Assembly (NCBI GenBank): GCA_030267565.1
Contig: BRXU01000012.1
Location: 1,734,501-1,798,500, forward strand
Source: Pleodorina starrii
Lineage: Eukaryota; Chlorophyta; Chlorophyceae; Chlamydomonadales; Volvocaceae
Reading direction: 5' to 3'
Length of the DNA: 64,000 nt
The notes beneath the pieces were generated by a model. It made no database searches, had not been told where the DNA came from, and saw only the letters and a list, made by a program, of their open reading frames with translations. Both the position numbers and the translations under genes were made by a program. Shown one piece after another: positions 10,886 to 19,354 of this stretch; within the stretch, counting starts at the first letter, position 1, and each line of letters begins with the position of its first letter.

Positions 10886-12622
10886 CTAACGCTTGCCATC
10901 CTTGCGGTCCGCCTTCTTGCCCCTGCTGCCGTCCTTGATCAACCCGGCCTTCAGCTTGCGCTGAAAGACGTCGCACTTTCGCAAGTGCGACGGCGGGAAG
11001 CCGTCGGGGAACTCCTCGGCGCAGTGAATGCACCTGGCGGGCTTCTTGTCTCCATCCTCGGAGCGCTCCGAGCGCTTCCGCTTCTGCTTGCGAGGTTGGG
11101 AGGGGGTAGAAACAGCGGCCACCGAAGCGTGGGCGTTAGAGGCGGTTTTCGCAATGTTAGCACGAAGTTCCTGGCTCAGTGCAAAGCGAATCAGATCTTC
11201 CACCGAGACCCAGTCCTTGCCCAGGGCGTCCGTAGCGCACGCTTTTTTGAGTGCGGGGAGAAGCCCGTGAAGGTACCAGAAAATCTGATCCACCTGAGAC
11301 ATGCCCTTGGCGTCCCGCACGATCGTGCGGAAGCGCTGCGTGTACAGGTTGACCTTTTCGCCCGGTTTCATGCTGTGCTCCCCCGCGTGAAAGCGTTCGC
11401 GTGCGGACTGGGCAGTGTGACGGCGAATGTCGCCGAATTGGACGAGGAAATCGGTGCGCAGCTGCTCGCGCGTCACGACGACCCCGCTAGTCAGCGCGTC
11501 GCTCATATATCCCACCACCCATTCTTGCGCTGCCCCCGTAGTGAAGAACGCGAGGTTTTGGATGGGGTTGATATGCGTGGTGTCGCAGTAGGTGATGAAG
11601 GTATCGAACCACGTTTGCACGCACGTGACATGCTTGTCCGTGGCCCCCGTGAACTTATACGGCTCCGGGACCTTCTGTCTCACCTCCTGGGTTTGCCAGC
11701 CGCCGGCGGTGCTGCCGCCGGCGCCGCCGTTGCTTCCACCCGCGCCGCCGTTGCTGCGGAGGCTGGCCAGCGCCGCCTGGACGTCCGCATCCCGCGGCAT
11801 GTCAAAGTCCAGGTGCGACAGGTACACCCGGGGTTCCAGCTCGGCGCCGGACAGGGGCGCCCAATCGTGTAGGCGCATGTATCCATTGCCGCGCTCCTGC
11901 CAGGAGGCGACGAGCTCCGACGCCGACATCTTGGCCGCCTGGGCCGGCGTGAGTAGGCTGGCGAAGGTTTTAGCGAAGCCCTTCATGGCTTTGCTGCGTT
12001 CGCGGCCCGAGCGCATGTCCGTCTTCTTCAGCTCCGCAAGGATGTCCTTGCGAGTGGACTTGATGATGCGGCCCGCCGGCGACGCGTCATCGTCGTCGCT
12101 GCTGTCGCTCTCCTCAGAGCTGGTGTCCGAAGACGGGCCCTCTGCGCCTGCGCCATCGGCTTCCATGGCGTCAGCCGCCGCCGCTGCGGCCGTGCCCGCC
12201 GCTGCAGCTGCGGCCGCTGCCTGGTTGCCGTTAGCGTTGCTCGCCTTGAACTCGGCCAGGCGCGCGTCAATGAGCGTCACAATCTGGCCCATGCCGTGTT
12301 GAAACACGTTGTTGCAGATCTGGTGCACCTGCGCCAGCGCCTGCTGAGAAAGGCCTTGTTGTGCCTCCGCCGGCTGGACGGCCGCGGCTGCCGCGGCATC
12401 GAGAGCCGCGGCGCCGTTGCGGCCGTCCTGCCCGGCAGCGAGGGCCTGCTGCTGCTGTTGCTGCTGGAGCTGCATGGCCTGTCCGAATTGCTCTTGGCTG
12501 TTCAAGGCAGCCGCAAGGGCCGCCGCCGGCGCCGTAGGGTCCATGTGGATGCTCTGCGCAAACGCAGCGAGATCAGCGGCAGACAGAGAAGTGAAGTTAG
12601 CAGGCAATTGAATGTCTTTCAT
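10886..12622 (-). CDS. gag polyprotein of the Ty3/gypsy element
   Basis: Starting at the in-frame Met at 12622 the frame runs to a TAG at 10886-10888; it is open upstream to 12865 without a Met. It contains a poly-Gln run, Ala-rich helices, an acidic Ser/Asp segment, and a capsid-like region ('PEPYKFTGATDKHVTCVQTWFDTF', 'QEWVVGYM', 'QFGDIRRHTAQSARERF', 'VNLYTQRFRTIV') typical of Ty3 gag. Near the end is a C-x2-C...H-x3-C finger ('CIHC...HLRKC') followed by a Lys/Arg tail, suited to nucleic-acid binding. An additional N-terminal part of gag lies in another frame upstream (12636-13733). Confidence 0.88.
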   Translation of the reverse strand: MKDIQLPANFTSLSAADLAAFAQSIHMDPTAPAAALAAALNSQEQFGQAMQLQQQQQQQALAAGQDGRNGAAALDAAAAAAVQPAEAQQGLSQQALAQVHQICNNVFQHGMGQIVTLIDARLAEFKASNANGNQAAAAAAAAGTAAAAAADAMEADGAGAEGPSSDTSSEESDSSDDDDASPAGRIIKSTRKDILAELKKTDMRSGRERSKAMKGFAKTFASLLTPAQAAKMSASELVASWQERGNGYMRLHDWAPLSGAELEPRVYLSHLDFDMPRDADVQAALASLRSNGGAGGSNGGAGGSTAGGWQTQEVRQKVPEPYKFTGATDKHVTCVQTWFDTFITYCDTTHINPIQNLAFFTTGAAQEWVVGYMSDALTSGVVVTREQLRTDFLVQFGDIRRHTAQSARERFHAGEHSMKPGEKVNLYTQRFRTIVRDAKGMSQVDQIFWYLHGLLPALKKACATDALGKDWVSVEDLIRFALSQELRANIAKTASNAHASVAAVSTPSQPRKQKRKRSERSEDGDKKPARCIHCAEEFPDGFPPSHLRKCDVFQRKLKAGLIKDGSRGKKADRKDGKR

Positions 12623-12635
12623 GTCTGCAAACTTT

Positions 12636-13733
12636 TTAATGAAGGTCCGCCATACGCGTCGCGGTGACGATGGTAGCGGCGACTTGCGGCGGAAGAGTTT
12701 GTGGCTGAATGCCGGCCTCAGGCATAGTTCCTTTGGCCTTAGGTGCTCCATGAGGAGACGAATTAGTACCCGTAACTGCGACTGGAGTCGCTCCGGGGAG
12801 AGGAGTGGTGTGATCGGCCGCAGCCGGCTCACGACCTGATACGACTGGAGTCGCATCATCCTCAAGAATACGGGTAGGTTGCCCTATTATGCCCACGTCC
12901 CTATTATGCCCGAACATTTTTTCCTGTCGTGACCATGCAAGTATAAATCCCAGGAAAAATCATACAAGCGTACAATTGTACGGTCTACATGCAAGATTTT
13001 TTCTACGACACATGTATGCTGTCTAGTCACAGTTTGTGACATTTCAGTCTGCTCGGAAGTCACCACGTCGCTGGGAACAAGGACCGTGTTTTATGCCGTT
13101 GTAAATGCAAAGGGCGGGAGCGGCTGCGGGGCCGTGGAGAGCGGTTCTCAATTTTACAGAGTCCCTTTAATAGTATTCAATAGGATAAGTAAGATGGTTA
13201 AGACTAGAAGCACTTCCGGACAAGCAAATAAAATTCCTGACACCCGACCCGGCAGGACCCGGCGTGTGCACGGTGTTGGCGTGAGACCCGTGGGGTGATG
13301 GGGAACGTTGGCTTGCGCAGGCAGGATAGCCAACGCTTTAATGTTGAAGTTCGCGTTTCAGGCTGAGAGTGAGCTACATTAGGATAGTTATAGGACCTTG
13401 GCAGGCTGCGCGCGACGTTAGGTTTTGGCGGTGTTTCCGTACCGTTCTGCACTCGCGGGCATAATAGGGACAACTGCCGAGCGCAAGGGCAAACATACCC
13501 CTCACCGCGTTCATTACCTGACAGCATGCTACCATGTCCATTTGCAGCTGAACGGTTTGGGATATGTCCAGTACATATGTAAGAAGCTTCCGTATTTTTG
13601 GGGGCAATTGTCGAGTACGTCCACCAATTTCAGAGACGGTTGCAACGCTCGGATGGGCATAATTGGGCAACCTACCCGTATTAAAGGAAGGTTGTTTAGG
13701 AACAGCCTTGGTCTTGTCCTTCTTCTTGGCCAT
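12636..13733 (-). pseudogene. gag leader ORF, split by a TA-flanked insertion
   Basis: An ATG at 13733 opens a Lys-rich leader ('MAKKKDKTKAVPKQPSF') that is cut after about 19 codons by the element at 12871-13678. On the far side the same frame resumes ('ILEDDATPVVSG') and stays open to 12636. Element plus one TA is 810 bases, so removal keeps the frame. This leader frame then differs by one position from the main gag frame over a 230-base overlap, so either a frameshift mutation or separate initiation at 12622 must be assumed. Confidence 0.7.
12871..13678. mobile_element. 808-bp TA-flanked terminal-inverted-repeat element inside gag
   Basis: Left end CGGGTAGGTTGCCC and right end its complement, with the inverted repeat extending about 27 bases (ATTATGCCCA follows on both sides), flanked by TA at 12869-12870 and 13679-13680. 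TA duplication plus short inverted repeats is the signature of Tc1/mariner-type non-autonomous elements. A short frame (+) includes 'MVKTRSTSG'; no transposase is visible. Confidence 0.8.
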
Positions 13734-13755
13734 TCTTGGTCGGCGAAGGCGACCT

Positions 13756-13770
13756 AGAACTCGATGCCAA
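13756..13770 (-). promoter_or_regulatory. primer-binding site next to the 5' LTR
   Basis: Two bases beyond the LTR end the - strand reads TGGCATCGAGTTCTAGG. The copies beside 17821, 17977 and 20764 read TGGTATCGAG, implying a tRNA primer ending CTCGATACCA. Confidence 0.75.
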
Positions 13771-13771
13771 T

Positions 13772-14489
13772 TGTAACGTTTAAGCTACGCTACGCAGCGG
13801 AAGGGAACTCACCGAGGTACCAGGCGTCGCCGAGACGACGACCGAAGAACGACCAGCGGAAGGAGACGAAGACGGCGCCCACCTAAACAGCTTACCAAGC
13901 ACTAATCTAACTAATATCAGAAACATACAGTAGTAAGAGGTGGTGTCAACAGACACCTGTGAAAAGAATTCAATCCCATAAGCTCCACCAGTCGGCATAT
14001 GAGGCCGACGCCTTGAGATCTTGATGTACGACAGGGCTCCGCATTTATCGTCTGGTCTAGTGACACCTCATGGTCTTAGGACATTCGAGGTCACAGGTTC
14101 GATCCCTGTGGAGACCCCCGGCTGCCGCTGGGTGTGAGATTATGGCTAGCTGCTATGAGTGGAGTTGGTGGCCGAGTTGATTGGCCAGGATTCACACGTT
14201 TGAGTGGTGGCGATCGCTGAACCCTCTGTCTCGGTGGTAGATTGGGTGAATGGATGAGGTCCGCCCTAGAAGGCAGAGCTATCCCAGTTGTCCAATGAGG
14301 ATCGTCTGGAAGGTTCTGTGGTGCGGATGGTGCCCAGAGGAGAATGGGGCCATACCGTACAACTGTAACAATCTCTCTCTCTCTCTCATTTATCGTCTCC
14401 AACTAACCCAACGGTCGTTCCTCACTTTAGTGAGTTCCGTTAACCATTGGTTATAAGTCGGAAATATTATAAGTATAATTATCGTTACA
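13772..14489 (-). repeat. 5' LTR of the Ty3/gypsy element, interrupted by a SINE
   Basis: 373 bases of LTR sequence plus a 333-base SINE and its 12-base target duplication. Sequence matches the 3' LTR (5199-5571) almost base for base outside the insertion. Confidence 0.92.
14054..14386 (+). mobile_element. tRNA-derived SINE inserted in the 5' LTR
   Basis: The head contains a Pol III B-box GGTTCGATCCC (14096-14106) and an A-box-like TGGTCTAGTGA at 14053-14063. The body is unrelated to the LTR, the tail is a (CT)n run at 14372-14386, and a perfect 12-base duplication CATTTATCGTCT flanks it (14042-14053 and 14387-14398). The uninterrupted target is seen in the two other LTR copies. Known SINEs of Chlamydomonas are also tRNA-derived; assignment to a named family needs a database. 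Confidence 0.88.
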
Positions 14490-14731
14490 ATTGATGGTAT
14501 GTAGCTGCTGATTGGTTGCTTGTGCATTCACCAACCTGCTTTGATCATAGGCTCTTCATGGTTTTCTCAATTTACGTAGTGTATTTTGAAGCTACATATA
14601 CATACATACGTCGAACTTCATTTCCCGCCCGCCTGCTTCGCCCGCCTCTCATTACCGCGCATGCACCCGCATACAACAATGTTCCTCTGGTGCCCACACG
14701 CGTCCGCGCGCATGCCGGGAATCCCGCCCAG

Positions 14732-14974
14732 ACTGCTCGCTCATGCAGTACGGTGTTGCGTACAGCAACGACTCCGCCGCCCTGGCCACCTCGACCCAAC
14801 CTGACGAGGGCGCCTGCTGCCAGGCCTGCTTCGTCCACGCCACCTGCGTCCACTGGGACTGGGAGCGCAGCACCGGCATCTGCCGCTTCAGGCCGGACAT
14901 GTCCACTGGAACGACGGCCGATATGGGTCATGCCATAAGACGGGACGACGGACGAGTGGCGGGCTCTCGCAACG
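14732..14974 (+). CDS. PAN/Apple-like module exon (paralogue of 1761-2009)
   Basis: About 80 codons with 'GACCQACFVHATCVHWDWE' and 'STGICRF', entered in phase 1 after CAG at 14729-14731 and left in phase 1 at G|GTAAGT (14974/14975). It lies just beyond the 3' target duplication of the retrotransposon, so before that insertion it was only about 250 bases downstream of the 2665-5034 exon region. The order discoidin then PAN then beta-sandwich is the same as at 777-5034. The 683 bases between this exon and 15658 look like an intron. Confidence 0.6.
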
Positions 14975-15657
14975 GTAAGTTCGGGCGACCGATGACCCTT
15001 TTGCACCGCTCAAGTTGGATGATGCTGCTGCTGTTATGGGTTTTGGGGTCGTTGTCGGAAGGGTGGGCGCGAGGGAATGCAGCATAGCAATCAATGTCGG
15101 TGTACGACTACCGTATATCCTCCAAGTGTAAGGTTAAACATCAGGCCCACAAAGTCGTGCGATCGCACCATGTAGCTGTTACGTATCCAGCTCAGCAACA
15201 TTATTATGTTAATCTTCCGTTTGCAGCCGCTGCTGTGGCAGTGAGCAGGACAGCGCCAACGTCTGCTCATGCTGTGGCTGCAAGCTCTGCAAATGTGTCA
15301 TGTATGCCGTAGTGCAGTGCCCTTGTCTGTTATGATGAGTATCTCCGTCGTACAAATTATCGACCGACGCAGAATCGGCACGGATTCGTTCATTCGCTTG
15401 CTGTTTAAAAACCCTCCAGGCGCGATTTCAGTAGATATGGTTAGCTGTTTATCTCAGGACGCAAACGCATTATTTTCTCATACGTGGTGCAATAGCGTAC
15501 AAGAACGTTTATTACGGCGGCGGTGGCCGTACAGGGTCGTACCACTGTCTGCGTGTTGCGTCAATATTATTTGCGAAATATTGTAGTTATCAGTTGCGGC
15601 CAGATACTGAAGGTATTGCTCCACCGTTCATACATTTAGTCATCTGCCGCGCTGCAG

Positions 15658-16148
15658 GAGTGAGCGCATACGTTATGCACCAGCGGTACGCACACCCGGG
15701 CGGCTTCTCCGCCATCGACCCGGCCGCCCGCTGGATCTCCTCCCTGCCAACTGCGTTTGTGCCCTTTGGCAACCGCATCATGGCTTCAGCGTGGGCCTAC
15801 ACGTCCTTCTACAAGACCTTCCTAGTGCCGCCCACTGCCACCGCCGCCGCTGGCGACGGTGCCGGCGAGCAGCAGGCGCCCTTGGTCAATGTCACCCTCA
15901 CCATTTCCGCAGACGACGCCGTAGTTGTGCTTGTGAACAACCAGCCAGTAGGCCGGACCCTACCGGAGGACTTCCAGCAGGGGGCCCCGCCGATCATGAT
16001 GCGGTTTGCACTGCAAGGGGGCAGCCGCCACTTGATCGTGCTGCAGTGCCGGAGCACCGGCGGGCCCGCGGTGGTGGTGGCAACACTGACTGCACCGGAT
16101 GGCGCCGTGCTGGCGCGCACGGACTACTCCTGGCTGTGGATCCAGTAG
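15658..16148 (+). CDS. beta-sandwich module, terminal exon (paralogue of the 2665 exon N-terminus)
   Basis: 163 codons entered in phase 1 after GCTGCAG at 15651-15657 and ending at TAG 16146-16148. It shares with 2665-3110 the elements 'W..S.P.A', 'FYKTFLVP', 'VVVLVNNQPVG', 'SRHLIVLQCRSTGG' and 'YSWLWIQ', aligning with 'TWAWVEE' just before the Pro-rich stalk of the paralogue. Here the protein stops exactly where the stalk would begin, so it is either a natural short C-terminus or a truncated duplicate. The fold is probably galactose-binding-like; no catalytic residues are suggested. Confidence 0.6.
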
Positions 16149-16481
16149 CAACAGAATGTGGACGGAGTAGCTGCTGTTTGGATGTAGCCTTCCATGTGCC
16201 GCGCGCGCATGCATGCATATATCATATATATCATATATCGTATGTTATACCAAATCATCATGATATAATATTAATAATAATGATACGCCCGGCCGGTAGC
16301 CGAGGCGTGGGTTATGGGAGCAGAGGGGGTGGGGTGACGGGTTTCCCCGGTCCCAGTCCCCCCCACCACCACCGCGAGGAACTTCAGACTGGTCTGTCGT
16401 TGGTTATGTGCCAGCCGGTTGCATGCGGTTCCGCGTGGGGGTTACGTTCCATTTGCCTGCGGGTTATAACGATAGTGTTGA
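16149..16481. other. 3' flank, AT-rich then GC-rich spacer
   Basis: Contains a short AT-rich palindromic tract (16210-16285: CATATATATC and TAATATTAATAATAATG patterns). No gene is seen. The last five bases GTTGA are one copy of the target duplication of the next element. Confidence 0.5.
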
Positions 16482-16553
16482 TGTAGCAGTCTTAGTTGCT
16501 AAAGGCCACTCGAGTTGTTTGTGCAGGTGTAGCTTAGGCTCTTATAGCCAAAA

Positions 16554-17015
16554 GTGCTGTTAAGTACGCGTAATGTCACGCTCAAAAACCCAGGTACCAA
16601 AAAGCTGATGCCAAAGTACATCGGCCCATACACGGTTGTCGAGAAAGTAAGCGAAACCGCGGTAAAACTAAAGTTACCGGCGGACTCACGCCTCCATCCG
16701 GTCTTTCACGTCTCCCTATTGAAACCTTACCGGGACGACGGAAACCGACAACCACCACCACCTTTACTGATTGAGGGTGAGCCATACTACATGGTCGAAT
16801 CGATCATCGACCATCGCGACGTTTCGGTCCGAGGTGGGCGCAGAAAAACACGGCGGGAATACCTCGTCAAATGGGAAGGCTACGACTCGGGACACAACAG
16901 CTACGAGCCCGAAGCGTCCCTACGCGAATCCCAACCACTTTCCGAAGCAGTCGACGAGTATGAGCGCAAACTCAAAATAAAGGCCACTCGAGTTGTTTGT
17001 GCAGGTGTAGCTTAG
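16554..17015 (+). pseudogene. integrase C-terminus and chromodomain fragment
   Basis: About 150 codons similar to the C-terminal end of the pol at 5616-6683: 'LLSTRNVTLKNPGTKKLMPKY'-type module, 'LHPVFHVSLLKPYRDDG', then chromodomain 'YYMVESIIDHRD' and 'REYLVKWEGYDSGHNSYEPE'. The sequence differs clearly from the full-length element, so it comes from another chromovirus family. It lacks the integrase core. The frame runs on into LTR sequence before its stop, giving a chimeric tail. Confidence 0.85.
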
Positions 17016-17448
17016 GCTCTTATAGCCTAGCCGCACTGTCGTACAGCTGCTACACTCTCCCCCCTTTGAAGGGAGACCGTCCCGGCTCCCGTGTTATTGG
17101 GATCCGAGCCTGTGTGCTCACCATTACCTACCCCTACCATGCTCCTCAGAGAACCTGAGGTATGGTCCTAGAGCGTCTCCGGACTCCTACAGATAGCCCT
17201 TTCGGTTCGGAGTTTTTCGAGCACAAGCCTGTTTTATTCGGACTGCTTGTGTGGAGGTCTGAAGTTTTTGGGCGGGCCCACTAGCCCAGGGGCCAGTGCG
17301 GGCCGCGAGATTCGAACCCAGTGGGTCGGATCACTGCCAGTGATACTTACTTTTCGCACCAGCCGCGATATTTGTGTTCACGCTGCACACTTTGTCAGCG
17401 GACACACCGGATGTTACCGATTTATACCAGGCGTAGGTCGTGACTACC

Positions 17449-17854
17449 TGTAACGATAATTATACTTATAATATTTCCGACTTATAACCAATGGTTAACG
17501 GAACTCACTAAAGTGAGGAACGACCGTTGGGTTAGTTGGAGACGATAAATGCGGAGCCCTGTCGTACATCAAGATCTCAAGGCGTCGGCCTCATATGCCG
17601 ACTGGTGGAGCTTATGGGATTGAATTCTATTCACAGGTGTCTGTTGACACCACCTCTTACTACTGTATGTTTCTGATATTAGTTAGATTAGTGCTTGGTA
17701 AGCTGTTTAGGTGGGCGCCGTCTTCGTCTCCTTCCGCTGGTCGTTCTTCGGTCGTCGTCTCGGCGACGCCTGGTACCTCGGTGAGTTCCCTTCCGCTGCG
17801 TAGCGTAGCTTAAACGTTACAATTGGTATCGAGTTCTAGGTTGCCTTCGCCGAC
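17449..17854 (+). repeat. 373-bp Ty3-family LTR in + orientation with start of its internal region
   Basis: 17449-17821 is the reverse complement of the LTR at 5199-5571 with few differences. It is followed by TGGTATCGAGTTCTAGG (primer-binding site) and GCCTTCGCCGACC, the same leader as the full-length copy, after which similarity stops at about 17854. No matching 5-base flanks are seen, so it is a truncated or rearranged copy rather than a clean solo LTR. Confidence 0.85.
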
Positions 17855-17976
17855 CTCTGGCACAGTTCGAATTGACTTCACAGTCCGGACGTTGACGGCT
17901 CTGTGAGAATGATATGTGAGCTCTGTGAGACTCGATCTTCAAACCTCAGGAATTTATTCCTGATGCTCGATACCAA

Positions 17977-18071
17977 TGTAGCAGTCTTAGTTGCTACAGG
18001 CCACTCGAGTTGTTTGTGCAGGTGTAGCTTAGGCTCTTATAGCCTAGCCGCACTGTCGTACAGCTGCTACA
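17977..18071 (-). repeat. 95-bp LTR, complete copy
   Basis: TGTAGC...GCTACA termini; contains TATAAGAG on the - strand, a plausible core promoter. Partial or rearranged copies lie at 16482-16549 and 16979-17054. Confidence 0.75.
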
Positions 18072-18771
18072 GTTGAGTGTTCTAACTTCCGTGAGGAGCT
18101 TGGCCAGTTCTGCATGTTGTACCAGTGTTCGTATCTTATTTTTGGGACTTCGTTCCTGTGGACGAAATGGGCCCGTTTTGGCCGGTTTCGCTCGCTGGCT
18201 GGCGGACGAACGGCCCCTCAGGGGCCGTCATTTGTTCGGCCGGCCGGACTAACCGGACGAACACCTGAAACCGGCCAGAAAATCGCCCCTTCCACCGTCA
18301 AAGTTTGAAACACAGCCAAATGCTATAAACTGTATACTATGCTTCGAGGTACTACCCGGCTTCGAGTGCCTGGGTACGGCAAATGCTGATAGATGCAGCA
18401 AACTGCAGGCCACAGGCCCTGGCCCGCCTCGGCGCGGGCATGGGCCCGGTCCTGACCCGAGCCAGCAGTGCGGGTGGAATCATTCGTCCGGCCAGACGAA
18501 CCAATTCTTTCGTTTGGCTGGTGGACGAACGCCGGCCTTCGGCCGGTGTTTTGTTCGTCCGGACGGACGAACGGGCCTTCGGCCGTTCGTTCAAAACGGC
18601 CCTTCGGGCCGTCGGATCATCCGAACGACGAAGATACGAACACTGTATTGTGTTGTACGGCATTGTCGTTCTATTTCTGTGTGTGGTTTGTGTCAGCGGT
18701 GTAGCCGACCTCAATAATGTGTACTGTGTGCTCTGGTGGTGGCGGCGAACGTATAGGCTCCTAGTCGAGCC
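18072..18771. repeat. GC-palindrome cluster resembling volvocine organelle repeats
   Basis: Dense short hairpins such as CGGCCCCTCAGGGGCCG, GGCCTTCGGCC, GCCCTTCGGGC and GTTCGTCCGGACGGACGAAC between about 18175 and 18635, separated by short AT-richer spacers. Such nested GC palindromes are known to fill intergenic regions of Volvox mitochondrial and plastid DNA. No gene is seen. Confidence 0.6.
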
Positions 18772-19354
18772 TCATCGCACCCGGCCCCCTAAACCACGCC
18801 AGGGTTTCGCCCGGCATAATATTATTATTATTTGTACTGTGTGCTGGCTGGGTTTCGGGGGTTCCATGTACCCTGGCGCTCGCGCTTCATGGAGGGGGAT
18901 GTCGGGTATAAGGAGTATATCGGGCCGCATTTTGAGGCGTTTCTCATCCGCGATTTCCGGGAGCAGCCATTTGGGCAGGCGTGTGCCGGCCACGTAGTCT
19001 GTTCGGGTGTCCGCGGGGCCGGCGTCCATTATAATGTAGCAGCCTCCATTGGACCCCCGGGCTAGCGTACTGGTAATTGTTTGGACCGCCTTGCTTGTTG
19101 TGCCGCTGTATGTACAGGGCTCGCATTCGGGGGTGAAGGCAGCCTCCGAGGATGTGCGCCCCTGAGTCGAGATGGTTGCACAGGGGGCAATGTCCTAACG
19201 ACGCGGGGCATCCTGGTGCCAATGGTATCTTTAATCGGCTCGCCAGCTTGGCGCTCCGTACCTGGCCATACAGGTAGTCGAAGCACCGTTTGACATGCTT
19301 ATGTCGACCCGCCTGGCGCTGTATGTAAAGTTCGAGTGCTGGTGCTGATGTCAA
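18772..19354 (-). pseudogene. 3' end of a LINE-type ORF (zinc knuckle and C-terminal region)
   Basis: The frame 18944-19354 carries 'GHCPLCNHLDSGAHILGGC' and 'LYIQRHN', a C-x2-C...H...C knuckle as found after the RT domain of non-LTR retrotransposons. A second frame (18772-19029) continues with 'LKMRPDILLIPDI', reminiscent of the C-terminal nuclease-like part. The two are offset by a frameshift near 18950-19030, and the RT proper is absent, so this is a 5'-truncated, broken copy. Confidence 0.55.

Larger units (their letters stand above)
5199..14489 (-). mobile_element. full-length Ty3/gypsy chromovirus-type LTR retrotransposon with nested insertions
   Basis: Bounded by two 373-base LTRs (5199-5571 and, with a SINE inside, 13772-14489), both TGTAAC...GTTACA when read on one strand, and flanked by identical ATTGA (5194-5198 and 14490-14494). 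On the - strand the order is LTR, primer-binding site, gag, MTase-like region, protease, RT, RNase H, integrase, chromodomain, polypurine tract, LTR, the order of Ty3/gypsy elements. The coding region is interrupted by an inverted-repeat element in gag (12871-13678) and a ~1-kb repeat in integrase (about 6684-7688), so this copy cannot be autonomous now. It sits between the 2665-5034 exon and the 14732-14974 exon of the host locus, apparently in an intron or intergenic gap. Confidence 0.93.
16482..18071 (-). mobile_element. non-autonomous short-LTR retroelement with captured chromodomain fragment
   Basis: Flanked by GTTGA on both sides (16477-16481, 18072-18076) and starting TGTAGCAG, ending CTGCTACA. 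The right LTR is 17977-18071 (95 bases). Inside it, on the - strand, a TGGTATCGAG primer site adjoins the right LTR, and CAAAGGGGGGAGAG precedes the left LTR as polypurine tract, so the element is oriented on the - strand. The left LTR is rearranged: about 49 bases of LTR occur twice (16501-16549 and 16979-17028), with a + strand integrase/chromodomain fragment between them. A 373-base LTR of the Ty3 family lies in the interior (17449-17821). Confidence 0.75.

Noticed and set aside
14054..14130. functional tRNA gene
   Set aside because: Only A- and B-box-like parts; followed by SINE body and tail with target duplication.
17449..17821. clean solo LTR
   Set aside because: It is followed by primer site and leader sequence and lacks matching 5-base flanks, so it is a truncated element rather than a solo LTR.
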